DNA of 6,291 bases from Actinomycetes bacterium (GCA_021790075.1 JAJYIN010000133.1:1-6291); one strand, 5' to 3'; shown: positions 1-5,410, counted from the first letter of the stretch. Program-made: numbers and translations. Notes: generated by a model from the sequence alone, not told the origin.

Positions 1-1092
1 CAGGCCGCCCACGTTATGGTGCGACTTGATGCGGGCGGCGTCGCGGGTGCCGCTCTCGATCACGTCCGAATAAAGGGTGCCCTGCACCAGGAAGCGGGTG
101 TCCCTCAGCTTCTCGGCTTCCTCTTCGAAGATGCGGATGAATTCCTCGCCAATGATCTTACGCTTCGTTTCCGGATCGGTGACCCCCTTGAGCTTGCTGA
201 GGAAGCGCTCCTCCGCCTGCACGCGGATGAGCGGCACGTGGAAATGGTTCTCGAAGGCGTCGATCACCTGTTCGGCCTCGTTCTGCCGCAGGAGCCCGTG
301 GTCGACGAAGATGCAGGTGAGGTTCGCGTCCACGGCGCGGTAAACGAGCAGCGCCGCCGTGGAAGAGTCGACCCCGCCTGATAGACCACAGATCACCTTT
401 TGGTCTTTAACCTGCTCCTGGATGGCCGCCACCGTTTCCTCGATGATGGAAACGATCGTCCAGTCGGGGGAGCAGCCGCAAGGGCCGAAGAGGAAATTCT
501 TGAGCACCTCGGTGCCGTAGGGGGTGTGCACCACCTCGGGGTGGCACTGGATGCCATACAGTCGCCGCTGCTGGTTTTCCATCACCGCCACGGGCGAGCT
601 GGCGCTGGCGGCGGTCACCTCGAAGCCCGCCGGCGGCGCCGTCACTGAGTCGCGGTGGCTCATCCAGCAGGTCTGCTCGACGGGCAGGTCGTTCAGCAGC
701 GTGACCTCTTTTTTGACTTTCAGTTTTGTTTTGCCAAACTCGCTCTTGCCGGTGCGGGTGACGGTGCCGCCCAGCGAATGGGCCATAATCTGCATGCCGT
801 AGCAGATGCCCAGCACCGGGATGCCCAGTTCGAAGATGGCCGTGTCGATGGCGGGCGCTCCTTCGGCGTAGACGCTGGCCGGGCCGCCGGAAAGGATCAG
901 CCCCTTGGGTTTGCGGGCGGCGATTTCGTCCACCGGGGTGTCGTAGGGGATCAGCTCGGAGTAGACCCGGCACTCGCGCACCCGCCGCGCGATCAGCTGG
1001 CTGTACTGGGCGCCGAAATCAAGGACGAGGACCGTGTCTGCGTGCATCCTTCTTTGATGGTCTGTCTTGGCGGTAACAGAAGATGTTTCCAT
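1..1092 (-). CDS. guaA: GMP synthase (glutamine-hydrolysing), 5' part; C-terminus beyond window
   Basis: This enzyme makes GMP from XMP, ATP and glutamine, the last step of de novo guanine nucleotide synthesis in the cytoplasm. I translated 364 codons from the minus strand; the frame is open to the window edge. The class I glutamine amidotransferase domain comes first: LDFGAQYSQLIARRVRE near the N-terminus, nucleophile Cys97 in GICYGMQ, and His184 and Glu186 in QCHPE. The ATP pyrophosphatase domain follows with the P-loop SGGVDS at residues 238-243. About 150 residues, mainly the dimerisation domain, lie outside the window. Two starts are possible: ATG at 1092, giving a 15-residue extension, or ATG at 1047, which gives MHADTVLVLDFG, starts close to the family norm and puts the Cys at 82. 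AAGAAGG directly abuts the 1047 ATG, too close for a good ribosome site, so the start is unsettled. No frameshift is visible. Identity is very secure. Confidence 0.97.
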   Translation of the reverse strand, partial: METSSVTAKTDHQRRMHADTVLVLDFGAQYSQLIARRVRECRVYSELIPYDTPVDEIAARKPKGLILSGGPASVYAEGAPAIDTAIFELGIPVLGICYGMQIMAHSLGGTVTRTGKSEFGKTKLKVKKEVTLLNDLPVEQTCWMSHRDSVTAPPAGFEVTAASASSPVAVMENQQRRLYGIQCHPEVVHTPYGTEVLKNFLFGPCGCSPDWTIVSIIEETVAAIQEQVKDQKVICGLSGGVDSSTAALLVYRAVDANLTCIFVDHGLLRQNEAEQVIDAFENHFHVPLIRVQAEERFLSKLKGVTDPETKRKIIGEEFIRIFEEEAEKLRDTRFLVQGTLYSDVIESGTRDAARIKSHHNVGGL

Positions 1093-1100
1093 AAGGCCCT

Positions 1101-1109
1101 ATTATATCA
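1101..1109 (-). promoter_or_regulatory. Extended -10 promoter element for guaA
   Basis: Read on the minus strand this is TGATATAAT, an exact match to the extended -10 consensus TGnTATAAT. The place of the -35 box (about 1124-1129) reads CGCAAG and does not match, as is usual for extended -10 promoters. Transcription would be expected to begin about 1094, only a couple of bases before the ATG at 1092. This implies either a near-leaderless guaA mRNA using that ATG, or a leader of about 46 nt if the ATG at 1047 is used. It also suggests guaA is transcribed separately from the reductase upstream. This is sequence inference only. Confidence 0.6.
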
Positions 1110-1163
1110 GGAAGGCGCGCCGGCTTGCGCGGCGGCAACCCCGGGGCCGAAGCCCATCCGGCC

Positions 1164-2057
1164 TCACCTCAGCGAGTCGATCACCCCGTCCCGGAACCCC
1201 ACGGGGCTCACGCCCAGCTCCGTCTTCATCCGGGAGATGTCGCAGACGCTGTCCTCCAGGAGCATCCTGATCTGATCGCGGGTGACCAGCGGCTCCCGCG
1301 AGAACTTCTCCATCAGGGCGGCGGCGGCGCGTACCAGCCCCACGGGCACGTGCATCAGCCGCCGCTTCTTTCCCATCGCCCAGCAGAGGGCCAGGATCAT
1401 CTCGTTGTAGGTCATGGCGGCCGGGCCGCCCAGCTCGTAAATCTGGTTCACCGTCCGTTCTTTTCCGAGGGAAAGAGAAAAGCAGGCGGCCACGTCGAGG
1501 ACCGAGACCGGCTGCAGGCGGTACTCGCCGTTGCCGATGACCGGCACGACCGGCGAGCGGCGCACCATCCTGGCCAGCATGCTGATGAATTCGCCGCCGG
1601 GTCCGTAGATGACCGAGGGACGGAAGATGGTGTAGTCGAGGCCGCTGGCGCGCACGGCTTCCTCGGCTTCCCATTTAGTGCGCAGGTAGGCGGTGGGCGC
1701 GCCCGGGCGGGCGCCGAGGGCGCTCATATGAACAAAGCGGCTGTCACCACCCGCGGCGGCAGCCGCGATAACATTGCGCGTCCCCTCCACATGGACCTGC
1801 TCGAAGCTGGCCTCGGGACGCTCAAAGATTATTCCCACCAGGTGAATGACCGCTTCGGCGCCGCGTGCCCCCGCCTCGAGGCTGGCGGCATCGAGGACAT
1901 TCCCGGGAGCCAGCTCGGCCCCCAGTCCTCTCAAGTAGGCGGCCCCGGGCACGCCGTCGTCGCGCACCAGGCAGGTGATCGCATGGCCGTCCTCGGCCAG
2001 CCGGCCCGCCAGGTACTGGCCGACGAAACCCGTTCCCCCGGTCATGAATACTTTCAT
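1164..2057 (-). CDS. NAD(P)-binding atypical short-chain dehydrogenase/reductase, NDUFA9-like
   Basis: The protein has 297 residues and a Rossmann fold. The dinucleotide motif TGGTGFVG is at residues 6-13, typical of extended and atypical reductases (GxxGxxG). IHLVGII at 71-77 and MSALGA at 111-116 are the usual central strands, and Tyr124 and Lys128 in YLRTK fit the YxxxK active-site pair. The stretch FRPSVIYGPGGEF (145-157) followed by PVIGNGEYRLQPVSVLDVA is characteristic of the group related to complex I subunit NDUFA9 and plant/cyanobacterial Ycf39-like proteins. Bacterial members are mostly of unknown substrate; roles in quinone or isoprenoid metabolism are possible but not shown here. 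The start lies 15 bp after the cobT stop, with a G-rich stretch (GGCGGGGG) ahead of it as a weak ribosome site, so it is probably co-transcribed with cobT. The family is secure, the substrate unknown. Confidence 0.88.
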   Translation of the reverse strand: MKVFMTGGTGFVGQYLAGRLAEDGHAITCLVRDDGVPGAAYLRGLGAELAPGNVLDAASLEAGARGAEAVIHLVGIIFERPEASFEQVHVEGTRNVIAAAAAGGDSRFVHMSALGARPGAPTAYLRTKWEAEEAVRASGLDYTIFRPSVIYGPGGEFISMLARMVRRSPVVPVIGNGEYRLQPVSVLDVAACFSLSLGKERTVNQIYELGGPAAMTYNEMILALCWAMGKKRRLMHVPVGLVRAAAALMEKFSREPLVTRDQIRMLLEDSVCDISRMKTELGVSPVGFRDGVIDSLR

Positions 2058-2072
2058 AGCCCCCGCCGTGGA

Positions 2073-3149
2073 TCAGTTCGACTGCTGGGTCTTCTTTTCG
2101 TTCTTCTCGGCGACGCCGGCATCGGCAAAGGTCGCCATCTCTGACAGCACCTTGGCGGCCGCCTCGACCAGGCTGGATGCCAGCGCCCCGCCGGTTCCTT
2201 CGCCCAGGCGCATGTCCATGAACAGCATGGGCTTGAGGCCCAGTTCCTCCAGTATCAGTTTATGCCCCGGCTCCACGCTCACATGCGAGGCGATCATATA
2301 ATTCTTGCTCTGCGGGCAGACGCTGGCGGCGATCAGCGCCGCCGCGCCGGAGATGAAGCCATCGATGACGACCGGCACCCTGTTTGCGGCCGCGCCCAGG
2401 ATGACGCCGGCAAGGCCGCCGATCTCCAGCCCGCCGACCTTGGCAAGCACATCGATACCGTCTGCGGCGTCGGGCTCGTTCACGGTGATGGCGCGGCGGA
2501 TGACTTCCTTTTTCTGTTCCAGGGCCGGCGCGCCGATGCCGGTGCCCCGTCCCACTGTGATCGACAGGTCGGCGCCCGTCAGCACCGTCAGGATGGCGCT
2601 GCTGGGGGTGGTATTGCCGATGCCCATGTCGCCGGTGCCCAGCAAGTCGGCGCCGGCGGCGATCTCCGCCTCGGCCACCTCGATCCCTGCATCGAGTGAC
2701 GCCACGGCTTCCTCACGGCTCATGGCCGGCCCGGATACCATGTTGGCGGTGCCCGGCCGCACCTTTTTTTGCAAAACACCGGGAATGTCAACTTTGGCGG
2801 CGACGCCCACGTCCACGACCCGCACCTCGGCACCCACGTGCCGCGACAGCACGTTGATGCCGGCGCCGCCGTGGGTGAAATTGGCAACCATCTGCGGGGT
2901 CACCTCCTGGGGGAAAGCGCTGACGCCTTCGGCCACGACGCCGTGGTCCCCGGCCATGACAATTATCACCTTCTTGTCAACTTGGGGCTGCGCCTTGCCC
3001 TGGATCCCCGCCAGCTGCACCGAAAGGTCTTCCAGCACCCCCAGGCTGCCCTGGGGCTTGGTGAGCTGATCCTGCCGCTCCCGGGCCGCCTGCATGGCTT
3101 CCGCGTCCAGTGGCCCCACAGATGCGATTGTCTGGTTCAGTTTTTCCAT
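2073..3149 (-). CDS. cobT: Nicotinate-nucleotide--dimethylbenzimidazole phosphoribosyltransferase
   Basis: CobT transfers phosphoribose from nicotinate mononucleotide to a lower-ligand base (classically 5,6-dimethylbenzimidazole), giving the alpha-ribazole phosphate used in the nucleotide loop of cobalamin. The 358 residues are full length for the family. Visible marks are LTKPQGSLG (29-37), the MAGDHGVVAEGVSAFP segment (65-80), FTHGGAGIN (91-99), GTGDMGIGNTTPSSA (171-185), GRGTGIG (200-206) and RLGEGTGG (314-321). Glu317, the catalytic base known from the Salmonella enzyme, is present at the same number, as is Lys213. Position 174, Glu in Salmonella as I recall, is Asp here. No other cobalamin genes and no recognisable B12 riboswitch lie in the window, so the gene may sit apart from the main pathway and serve salvage or lower-ligand exchange. 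It is followed 15 bp later by the reductase gene. The start is backed by a good ribosome site. Confidence 0.97.
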   Translation of the reverse strand: MEKLNQTIASVGPLDAEAMQAARERQDQLTKPQGSLGVLEDLSVQLAGIQGKAQPQVDKKVIIVMAGDHGVVAEGVSAFPQEVTPQMVANFTHGGAGINVLSRHVGAEVRVVDVGVAAKVDIPGVLQKKVRPGTANMVSGPAMSREEAVASLDAGIEVAEAEIAAGADLLGTGDMGIGNTTPSSAILTVLTGADLSITVGRGTGIGAPALEQKKEVIRRAITVNEPDAADGIDVLAKVGGLEIGGLAGVILGAAANRVPVVIDGFISGAAALIAASVCPQSKNYMIASHVSVEPGHKLILEELGLKPMLFMDMRLGEGTGGALASSLVEAAAKVLSEMATFADAGVAEKNEKKTQQSN

Positions 3150-3155
3150 CTCAAG

Positions 3156-3161
3156 CTCCTC
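3156..3161 (-). promoter_or_regulatory. Ribosome binding site of cobT
   Basis: GAGGAG on the minus strand lies six bases before the ATG at 3149 and fixes the cobT start. It is partly inside a short CCTC-CC-GAGG inverted repeat. Confidence 0.75.
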
Positions 3162-3184
3162 GGGAGGTTTCTCTGATTGCTGAC

Positions 3185-3289
3185 TGATGCCTCATAACAC
3201 CCCTCAGTTTTTTGCGCCGGCAGAACTCGCAACGGTATCAACGACCTATACCGATTGATGCCGCATGACCCCTCAGCTTTTGCACCGGC
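3185..3289. repeat. Diverged direct repeat, two copies 71 bp apart, between membrane gene and cobT
   Basis: Copy A (3185-3221) and copy B (3256-3289) align along their length with a few substitutions and two small gaps. Both begin TGATGCC, both hold CCCCTCAG, and both end TTTTGCRCCGGC on the plus strand. Copy B covers the last codons and stop of the membrane protein gene; copy A lies fully in the gap before cobT. The sequence after the repeats barely matches, so this could be an old 71-bp tandem duplication now decayed, or a repeated binding site. The similarity is seen directly; its role is unknown. Confidence 0.6.
3233..3253. promoter_or_regulatory. Inverted repeat CGGTAT-N9-ATACCG upstream of cobT
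   Basis: A perfect 6-bp inverted repeat with a 9-bp spacer lies between the two direct repeat copies, about 85-105 bp before the cobT start. It could be an operator or a weak RNA hairpin. With arms this short a chance origin is quite possible. Confidence 0.3.
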
Positions 3290-3710
3290 CCCGGCTGCAT
3301 CCCGTGATGGCCACCGTCAGCGCCACCAGGGAGATCACGCTCTGGGTCAGCAGCGGCGCCCGGTAATCCGGCGCCCCCGGCAGCGGCCGGGAATGGCGGG
3401 GGTGGGAATGGGTTGGAAACCACCGGCGCCGTCCCCGCTTGGGGTCGGTCCAGGGCAGCACCTGCTCCACGTCAGGGACGACTCCACCCATGGCGCACCA
3501 GAAAGACGGGGACGACCAGCCGCAGCTCGTGCCCACCAGCCCCAGCATCAGCAGCACCGCCAGCCCTTCCGCCTTGTGGGCGGAGACATCCTTGTGCGGG
3601 AAGAGATCAAGCAGCGCATGGCCGGCCACTCCCAGGGCAAAGGCTGTCAGCGGCTTCCTGATCAGCCTGCCGGCCGCGGCGTTGAGGCAGGCGTGAGGGA
3701 CGAGCATCAT
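3273..3710 (-). CDS. Small integral membrane protein with His/Asp motifs (DUF457/YdjM-like)
   Basis: The protein has 145 residues. Hydrophobic segments lie at about 20-37, 48-64 and 119-138, and a fourth weaker one at about 68-79. Conserved-looking polar residues sit in or near them: His6, His31 and Asp35 in GHALLDLFPHKD, GGVVPDVEQVL with Asp80, and FPTHSHPRH with His101, 103 and 106. This pattern resembles the small predicted membrane-bound metal-dependent hydrolases (YdjM/DUF457 and the HxxLDxxPH membrane proteins), which have no well-established substrate. The start is bracketed: ATG codons at 3710 and 3707 are preceded by an in-frame TAA 12 bp before the first, and no clear ribosome site is seen. 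The gene lies on the same strand as cobT, 123 bp upstream, so co-transcription is possible but not obvious. The coding call is fairly sure, the family tentative. Confidence 0.68.
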   Translation of the reverse strand: MMLVPHACLNAAAGRLIRKPLTAFALGVAGHALLDLFPHKDVSAHKAEGLAVLLMLGLVGTSCGWSSPSFWCAMGGVVPDVEQVLPWTDPKRGRRRWFPTHSHPRHSRPLPGAPDYRAPLLTQSVISLVALTVAITGCSRGRCKS

Positions 3711-3794
3711 CGGATTCGTTTAACCATCGCAGTTCGAGGTTGACGATTTTTTCGCCCCATATTCTCAGCTATTTGGAAAACAAAAGCAAACAAC

Positions 3795-3816
3795 GGCTGG
3801 CTGCCGCCGGCCAGTC
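3795..3816. other. Hairpin with T-rich flank in divergent intergenic region
   Basis: A 9-bp stem with a 4-base loop (arms 3795-3803 and 3808-3816, two wobble pairs). Read on the minus strand it is followed by a T-rich stretch (GTTGTTTGCTTTTGTTTTCC), so it looks terminator-like for leftward transcription. It lies about 85 bp before the start of the minus-strand membrane gene; it could end leftward transcripts arriving from the cytochrome region or be part of a leader. The function is not clear. Confidence 0.35.
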
Positions 3817-3855
3817 AATTCCTGCCATATGTATCACAAGTAGCAAATTAAGTGG

Positions 3856-3883
3856 TTTACATTTTTTCTGATAATAGTATAAT
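3856..3883 (+). promoter_or_regulatory. Sigma-70-type promoter for the cytochrome gene
   Basis: TTTACA at 3856-3861 and a perfect TATAAT at 3878-3883 are separated by 16 bp, in an AT-rich stretch within a GC-rich neighbourhood. The start of transcription is expected near 3890, giving an 80-nt leader before the cytochrome ATG that includes the hairpin at 3900-3937. Confidence 0.72.
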
Positions 3884-3899
3884 AATGATCATGTTATCT

Positions 3900-3944
3900 G
3901 GCGTGAGAGCGGAAGAACAGCTCAGAGCTCTTGCGTCTTTTTTT
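3900..3944 (+). terminator. Terminator-like hairpin in the leader of the cytochrome gene (candidate attenuator)
   Basis: Arms 3900-3910 and 3927-3937 pair over 11 bp, with three G-U wobbles, enclosing a 16-base loop. Seven T follow at once (3938-3944), the form of a Rho-independent terminator. It begins about 10 nt after the predicted transcription start and ends about 17 nt before the ribosome site, so unless disrupted it would stop transcription before the gene. The second arm also contains AGAGCTCT, which can pair with AGCTC in the loop and compete with the long stem. No small leader peptide was recognised. Control by attenuation is inference; a short stand-alone RNA is another reading. 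Confidence 0.5.
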
Positions 3945-3960
3945 GGCTATAGGGGATGAG

Positions 3961-3967
3961 AGGAGGT
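3961..3967 (+). promoter_or_regulatory. Strong ribosome binding site deciding the cytochrome start
   Basis: AGGAGGT precedes two adjacent ATG codons, at 3971 (4 bases after AGGAGG) and 3974 (7 bases). It overlaps codons that would follow an upstream ATG at 3956, so that longer start is unlikely. I prefer 3974. Confidence 0.75.
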
Positions 3968-3973
3968 GGTATG

Positions 3974-4408
3974 ATGACCCGAACGTTTCGTGTGATTATT
4001 GCTATTTGTCTCGGTATTGTTCTTCTTCTTGCGATGAGCGTCGTCGCTTTGGCTGGCAATACCACCGGCGGCGCCGCTTATAACCAGTATTGCGCCGCCT
4101 GTCACGGCGCCAACGGCCAGGGCACTGCCTTCGGGCCGGACATTCAGGGCGAAGGCGGCGATGTTTACGAGGCGGTGCGCGGCGGCGAAGACGGTATGCC
4201 CGCTTTCAGCAGCGCCCAGATAGATGACGCCGCCCTTGGCGCCATTGCCTCGCATGTGGCCTCGCTGAAGACAGCCGGTGGCAGCCAGTACGGGCACGAC
4301 GGCGATCACGAAAGCGCCGGCCGCGACCAGTATAGCCATCACGAGCGTCACCACGATCGGCACGGCTCGCATGACAAGAGGGGCCACCACGATCGCGAAG
4401 ACGACTAG
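3974..4408 (+). CDS. Exported monohaem c-type cytochrome with His/Asp-rich C-terminal tail
   Basis: The protein has 144 residues from the preferred start. Residues 1-28 form a signal peptide or membrane anchor (MTRTFR, then a hydrophobic stretch ending VVALAG), so the protein acts outside the membrane as an electron carrier. The haem site is CAACH with Cys40, Cys43 and His44, in a CAACHGANGQG context typical of class I (cbb3-type subunit III or cytochrome c551-like) domains. Met75 in GMPAF is the likely sixth iron ligand. The globular domain ends near residue 100. The tail, about 105-144, is rich in His, Asp, Arg and Gly, with His at 108, 112, 122, 123, 126, 127, 130, 133, 138 and 139. It suggests metal or haem binding and looks unusual for this family. 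The gene stands alone: no oxidase or partner is adjacent. Its leader carries a terminator-like hairpin. The cytochrome call is secure; its partner is unknown. Confidence 0.93.
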   Translation: MTRTFRVIIAICLGIVLLLAMSVVALAGNTTGGAAYNQYCAACHGANGQGTAFGPDIQGEGGDVYEAVRGGEDGMPAFSSAQIDDAALGAIASHVASLKTAGGSQYGHDGDHESAGRDQYSHHERHHDRHGSHDKRGHHDREDD

Positions 4409-4633
4409 CCTCTGGGTCTGACGGCCAGCGCGGCCGCCGGATCTTGCGGGTGGGACCGGAGCTCCGGCTCCGGTCCCCGGACTCAACTTTCCTTCAGCGG
4501 CGGCTGCGGCTTTTTACCTCCTCAAGTCCTTGCCAATGACCTTTTCGCTCGCCCTCGCTACGAAGATCCTTTTGAGATAGTTACTTATTGGGAGACTGGC
4601 ATTAGCGAGACGCTTTATCAGTATCTATTGTAA
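4409..4633 (+). other. Open frame after the cytochrome stop; possible gene remnant
   Basis: The cytochrome frame stays open for 74 codons past its TAG, up to TAA at 4631-4633. The first half is crossed by the hairpin at 4452-4477 and has no protein-like look. The last 32 codons, from about 4535, read more like protein: ARPRYEDPFEIVTYWE followed by TGISETLYQYLL. The base composition there is lower in GC than in the left flank. I recognise no family. It could be the tail of a gene lost when the toxin-antitoxin segment arrived, or simply chance. No start codon with a ribosome site is present in this frame. Confidence 0.2.
4452..4477 (+). terminator. Perfect 11-bp hairpin downstream of the cytochrome gene
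   Basis: Arms 4452-4462 and 4467-4477 are perfectly complementary and GC-rich. The loop TCCG closed by C-G fits the very stable UNCG tetraloop class. It starts 43 bp after the stop codon. No T-run follows directly; the nearest is TTTTT at 4511-4515. It is therefore a terminator without a classical tract, or an element that protects the mRNA 3' end. Confidence 0.5.
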
Positions 4634-4657
4634 CAGTCAAGGCTCTCGGCAGTTGAT

Positions 4658-4686
4658 TTGACAAACTTTGAAATAATCTTTACTTT
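4658..4686 (+). promoter_or_regulatory. Promoter of the toxin-antitoxin operon
   Basis: A perfect TTGACA (4658-4663) is followed after 17 bp by TACTTT (4681-4686), a moderate -10 box. Transcription would begin near 4693, giving a leader of about 45 nt before the antitoxin ATG. The -10 box overlaps an inverted repeat at 4677-4701. Confidence 0.6.
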
Positions 4687-4701
4687 ATTATTAGGTAAAG
4701 A
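4677..4701. promoter_or_regulatory. Candidate operator, inverted repeat over the -10 box
   Basis: TCTTTAC-N11-GTAAAGA is a perfect 7-bp inverted repeat that begins at the -10 box and runs past the likely transcription start. AbrB/MazE-like antitoxins, alone or with their toxin, commonly repress their own operon by binding such palindromes. The position makes this the best candidate site here. The sites are seen; the binding is inferred. Confidence 0.5.
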
Positions 4702-4724
4702 AAAAAATAATGTAATGCATGAGT

Positions 4725-4730
4725 GAGGTG
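4725..4730 (+). promoter_or_regulatory. Ribosome binding site of the antitoxin
   Basis: GAGGTG lies six bases before the ATG at 4737. This favours 4737 over the in-frame ATG at 4719, which has only AAAG/A-rich sequence ahead of it. Confidence 0.6.
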
Positions 4731-4736
4731 TCAGAC

Positions 4737-4988
4737 ATGACTGAGAAATCAGTCGTATCATCAAAGGGCCAAGTGACGATTCCAGTGAAGGTAAGAAAGG
4801 CGTTGGGACTCAAGCCGGGGGACCGGGTTGCATACAAGCTGATTGAAGGGGGAGCCGAGTTGGTTCCCCTTAAGGGGAGCATTTTGGATGCAGCCGGTTC
4901 GGTCAAGCCGAGAAAAAGACCAGAGAATTTTACCGAAGTAAGGCAAGCCACAAAAAGGGCGGTCTCCCGAAGAGTCGCCGAAAAATGA
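4737..4988 (+). CDS. AbrB/MazE-family antitoxin (SpoVT-AbrB domain)
   Basis: The protein has 83 residues from ATG 4737; starting at 4719 adds MSEVSD. The first 45 residues are a swapped-hairpin SpoVT-AbrB DNA-binding domain: SSKGQVTIPVKVRKALGL and then KPGDRVAYKLIEGG, which match the family's SxKGQxTIPxxxRxxLGL and PGDxV signatures. The rest is a basic, probably disordered tail (KPRKRPENF, then KRAVSRRVAEK) that would bind and neutralise the toxin. The stop overlaps the toxin start by ATGA, which implies coupled translation, the usual order of antitoxin first. The antitoxin presumably represses its own promoter. AT-richer composition than the genes to the left suggests the pair was acquired. 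The pairing is called VapB-like from its PIN partner; the exact subfamily is not settled. Confidence 0.9.
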   Translation: MTEKSVVSSKGQVTIPVKVRKALGLKPGDRVAYKLIEGGAELVPLKGSILDAAGSVKPRKRPENFTEVRQATKRAVSRRVAEK

Positions 4989-5392
4989 GGGGCTATCTTG
5001 TAGACACAAACATAGTGCTCAGGCTGCTGACGGAAGATGACCCCGTCCAAACGCCGGCCGTCAAGGAGTTTTTTGTTCAGCTAGTCAGCCGCAAGGAGCG
5101 CGGCTATCTCACAACTGTGGTCGTTCTCGAACTTGTCTGGACGCTCGAATCTTATTTTGGGCTACCAAGAGACGAGGTGGCGGCCGATCTCTCTTTGCTT
5201 ATAAACACCCCAGGTCTCGATATCGAAAACAACAGCGCAGTCGAAGCGGCGCTTGAATACTATTCTTCAACCAAAGCCGATTTCGCCGATTGCTATAATG
5301 CGGCTTATGCCGCCGCTCACGGAAACGGAACCGTCCTATCCTGCGACCACCATTTCGACAGACTCGACGGCGTTAAACGCATCGAGCCTTAG
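4985..5392 (+). CDS. PIN-domain ribonuclease toxin (VapC-type)
   Basis: The 135-residue protein is a single PIN domain of normal VapC size. Acidic residues for the metal site are in place: Asp7 in YLVDTNIVLRLL, Glu49 in VVVLELVWTLE, Asp99 or Asp102 in KADFADCYNAAYA, and Asp121 in LSCDHHFDRL. VapC toxins cleave RNA, often tRNA or rRNA, and halt growth when the antitoxin is lost. The gene starts inside the antitoxin stop (ATGA) and has no clear ribosome site, so it relies on translational coupling. It seems intact. The product faces the minus-strand propeller gene; between them is the intron-like remnant. Confidence 0.93.
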   Translation: MRGYLVDTNIVLRLLTEDDPVQTPAVKEFFVQLVSRKERGYLTTVVVLELVWTLESYFGLPRDEVAADLSLLINTPGLDIENNSAVEAALEYYSSTKADFADCYNAAYAAAHGNGTVLSCDHHFDRLDGVKRIEP

Positions 5393-5410
5393 GCTCTGAT
5401 TAGACTGCTG

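Noticed and set aside
1093..1163. A terminator after the reductase gene: GGGC-TTCG-GCCC on the minus strand.
   Set aside because: The stem is only 4 bp and there is no T-run, so a functional terminator is weakly supported; guaA's own -10 element follows.
1125..2144. A 339-codon plus-strand open frame opposite the reductase gene.
   Set aside because: High GC content opens antisense frames. The translation is low-complexity and Gly/Ala/Arg-rich with no motif, while the minus strand encodes a clear reductase.
2305..3069. A 254-codon plus-strand open frame opposite cobT.
   Set aside because: Rich in Ser, Pro, Ala and Thr with no domain, and fully covered by cobT.
3150..3272. A cobalamin riboswitch before cobT.
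   Set aside because: I found no B12-box-like core and the gap is too short for the full fold together with the repeats.
3238..3423. A 61-codon minus-strand open frame overlapping the end of the membrane protein gene.
   Set aside because: Another frame of the same DNA, proline- and glycine-rich, without a ribosome site.
3947..4486. A 179-codon minus-strand open frame opposite the cytochrome gene, with hydrophobic stretches.
   Set aside because: It is antisense to a clear cytochrome. His codons (CAC/CAT) read backwards as Val and Met, which explains the membrane-like look. It would also span both hairpins.
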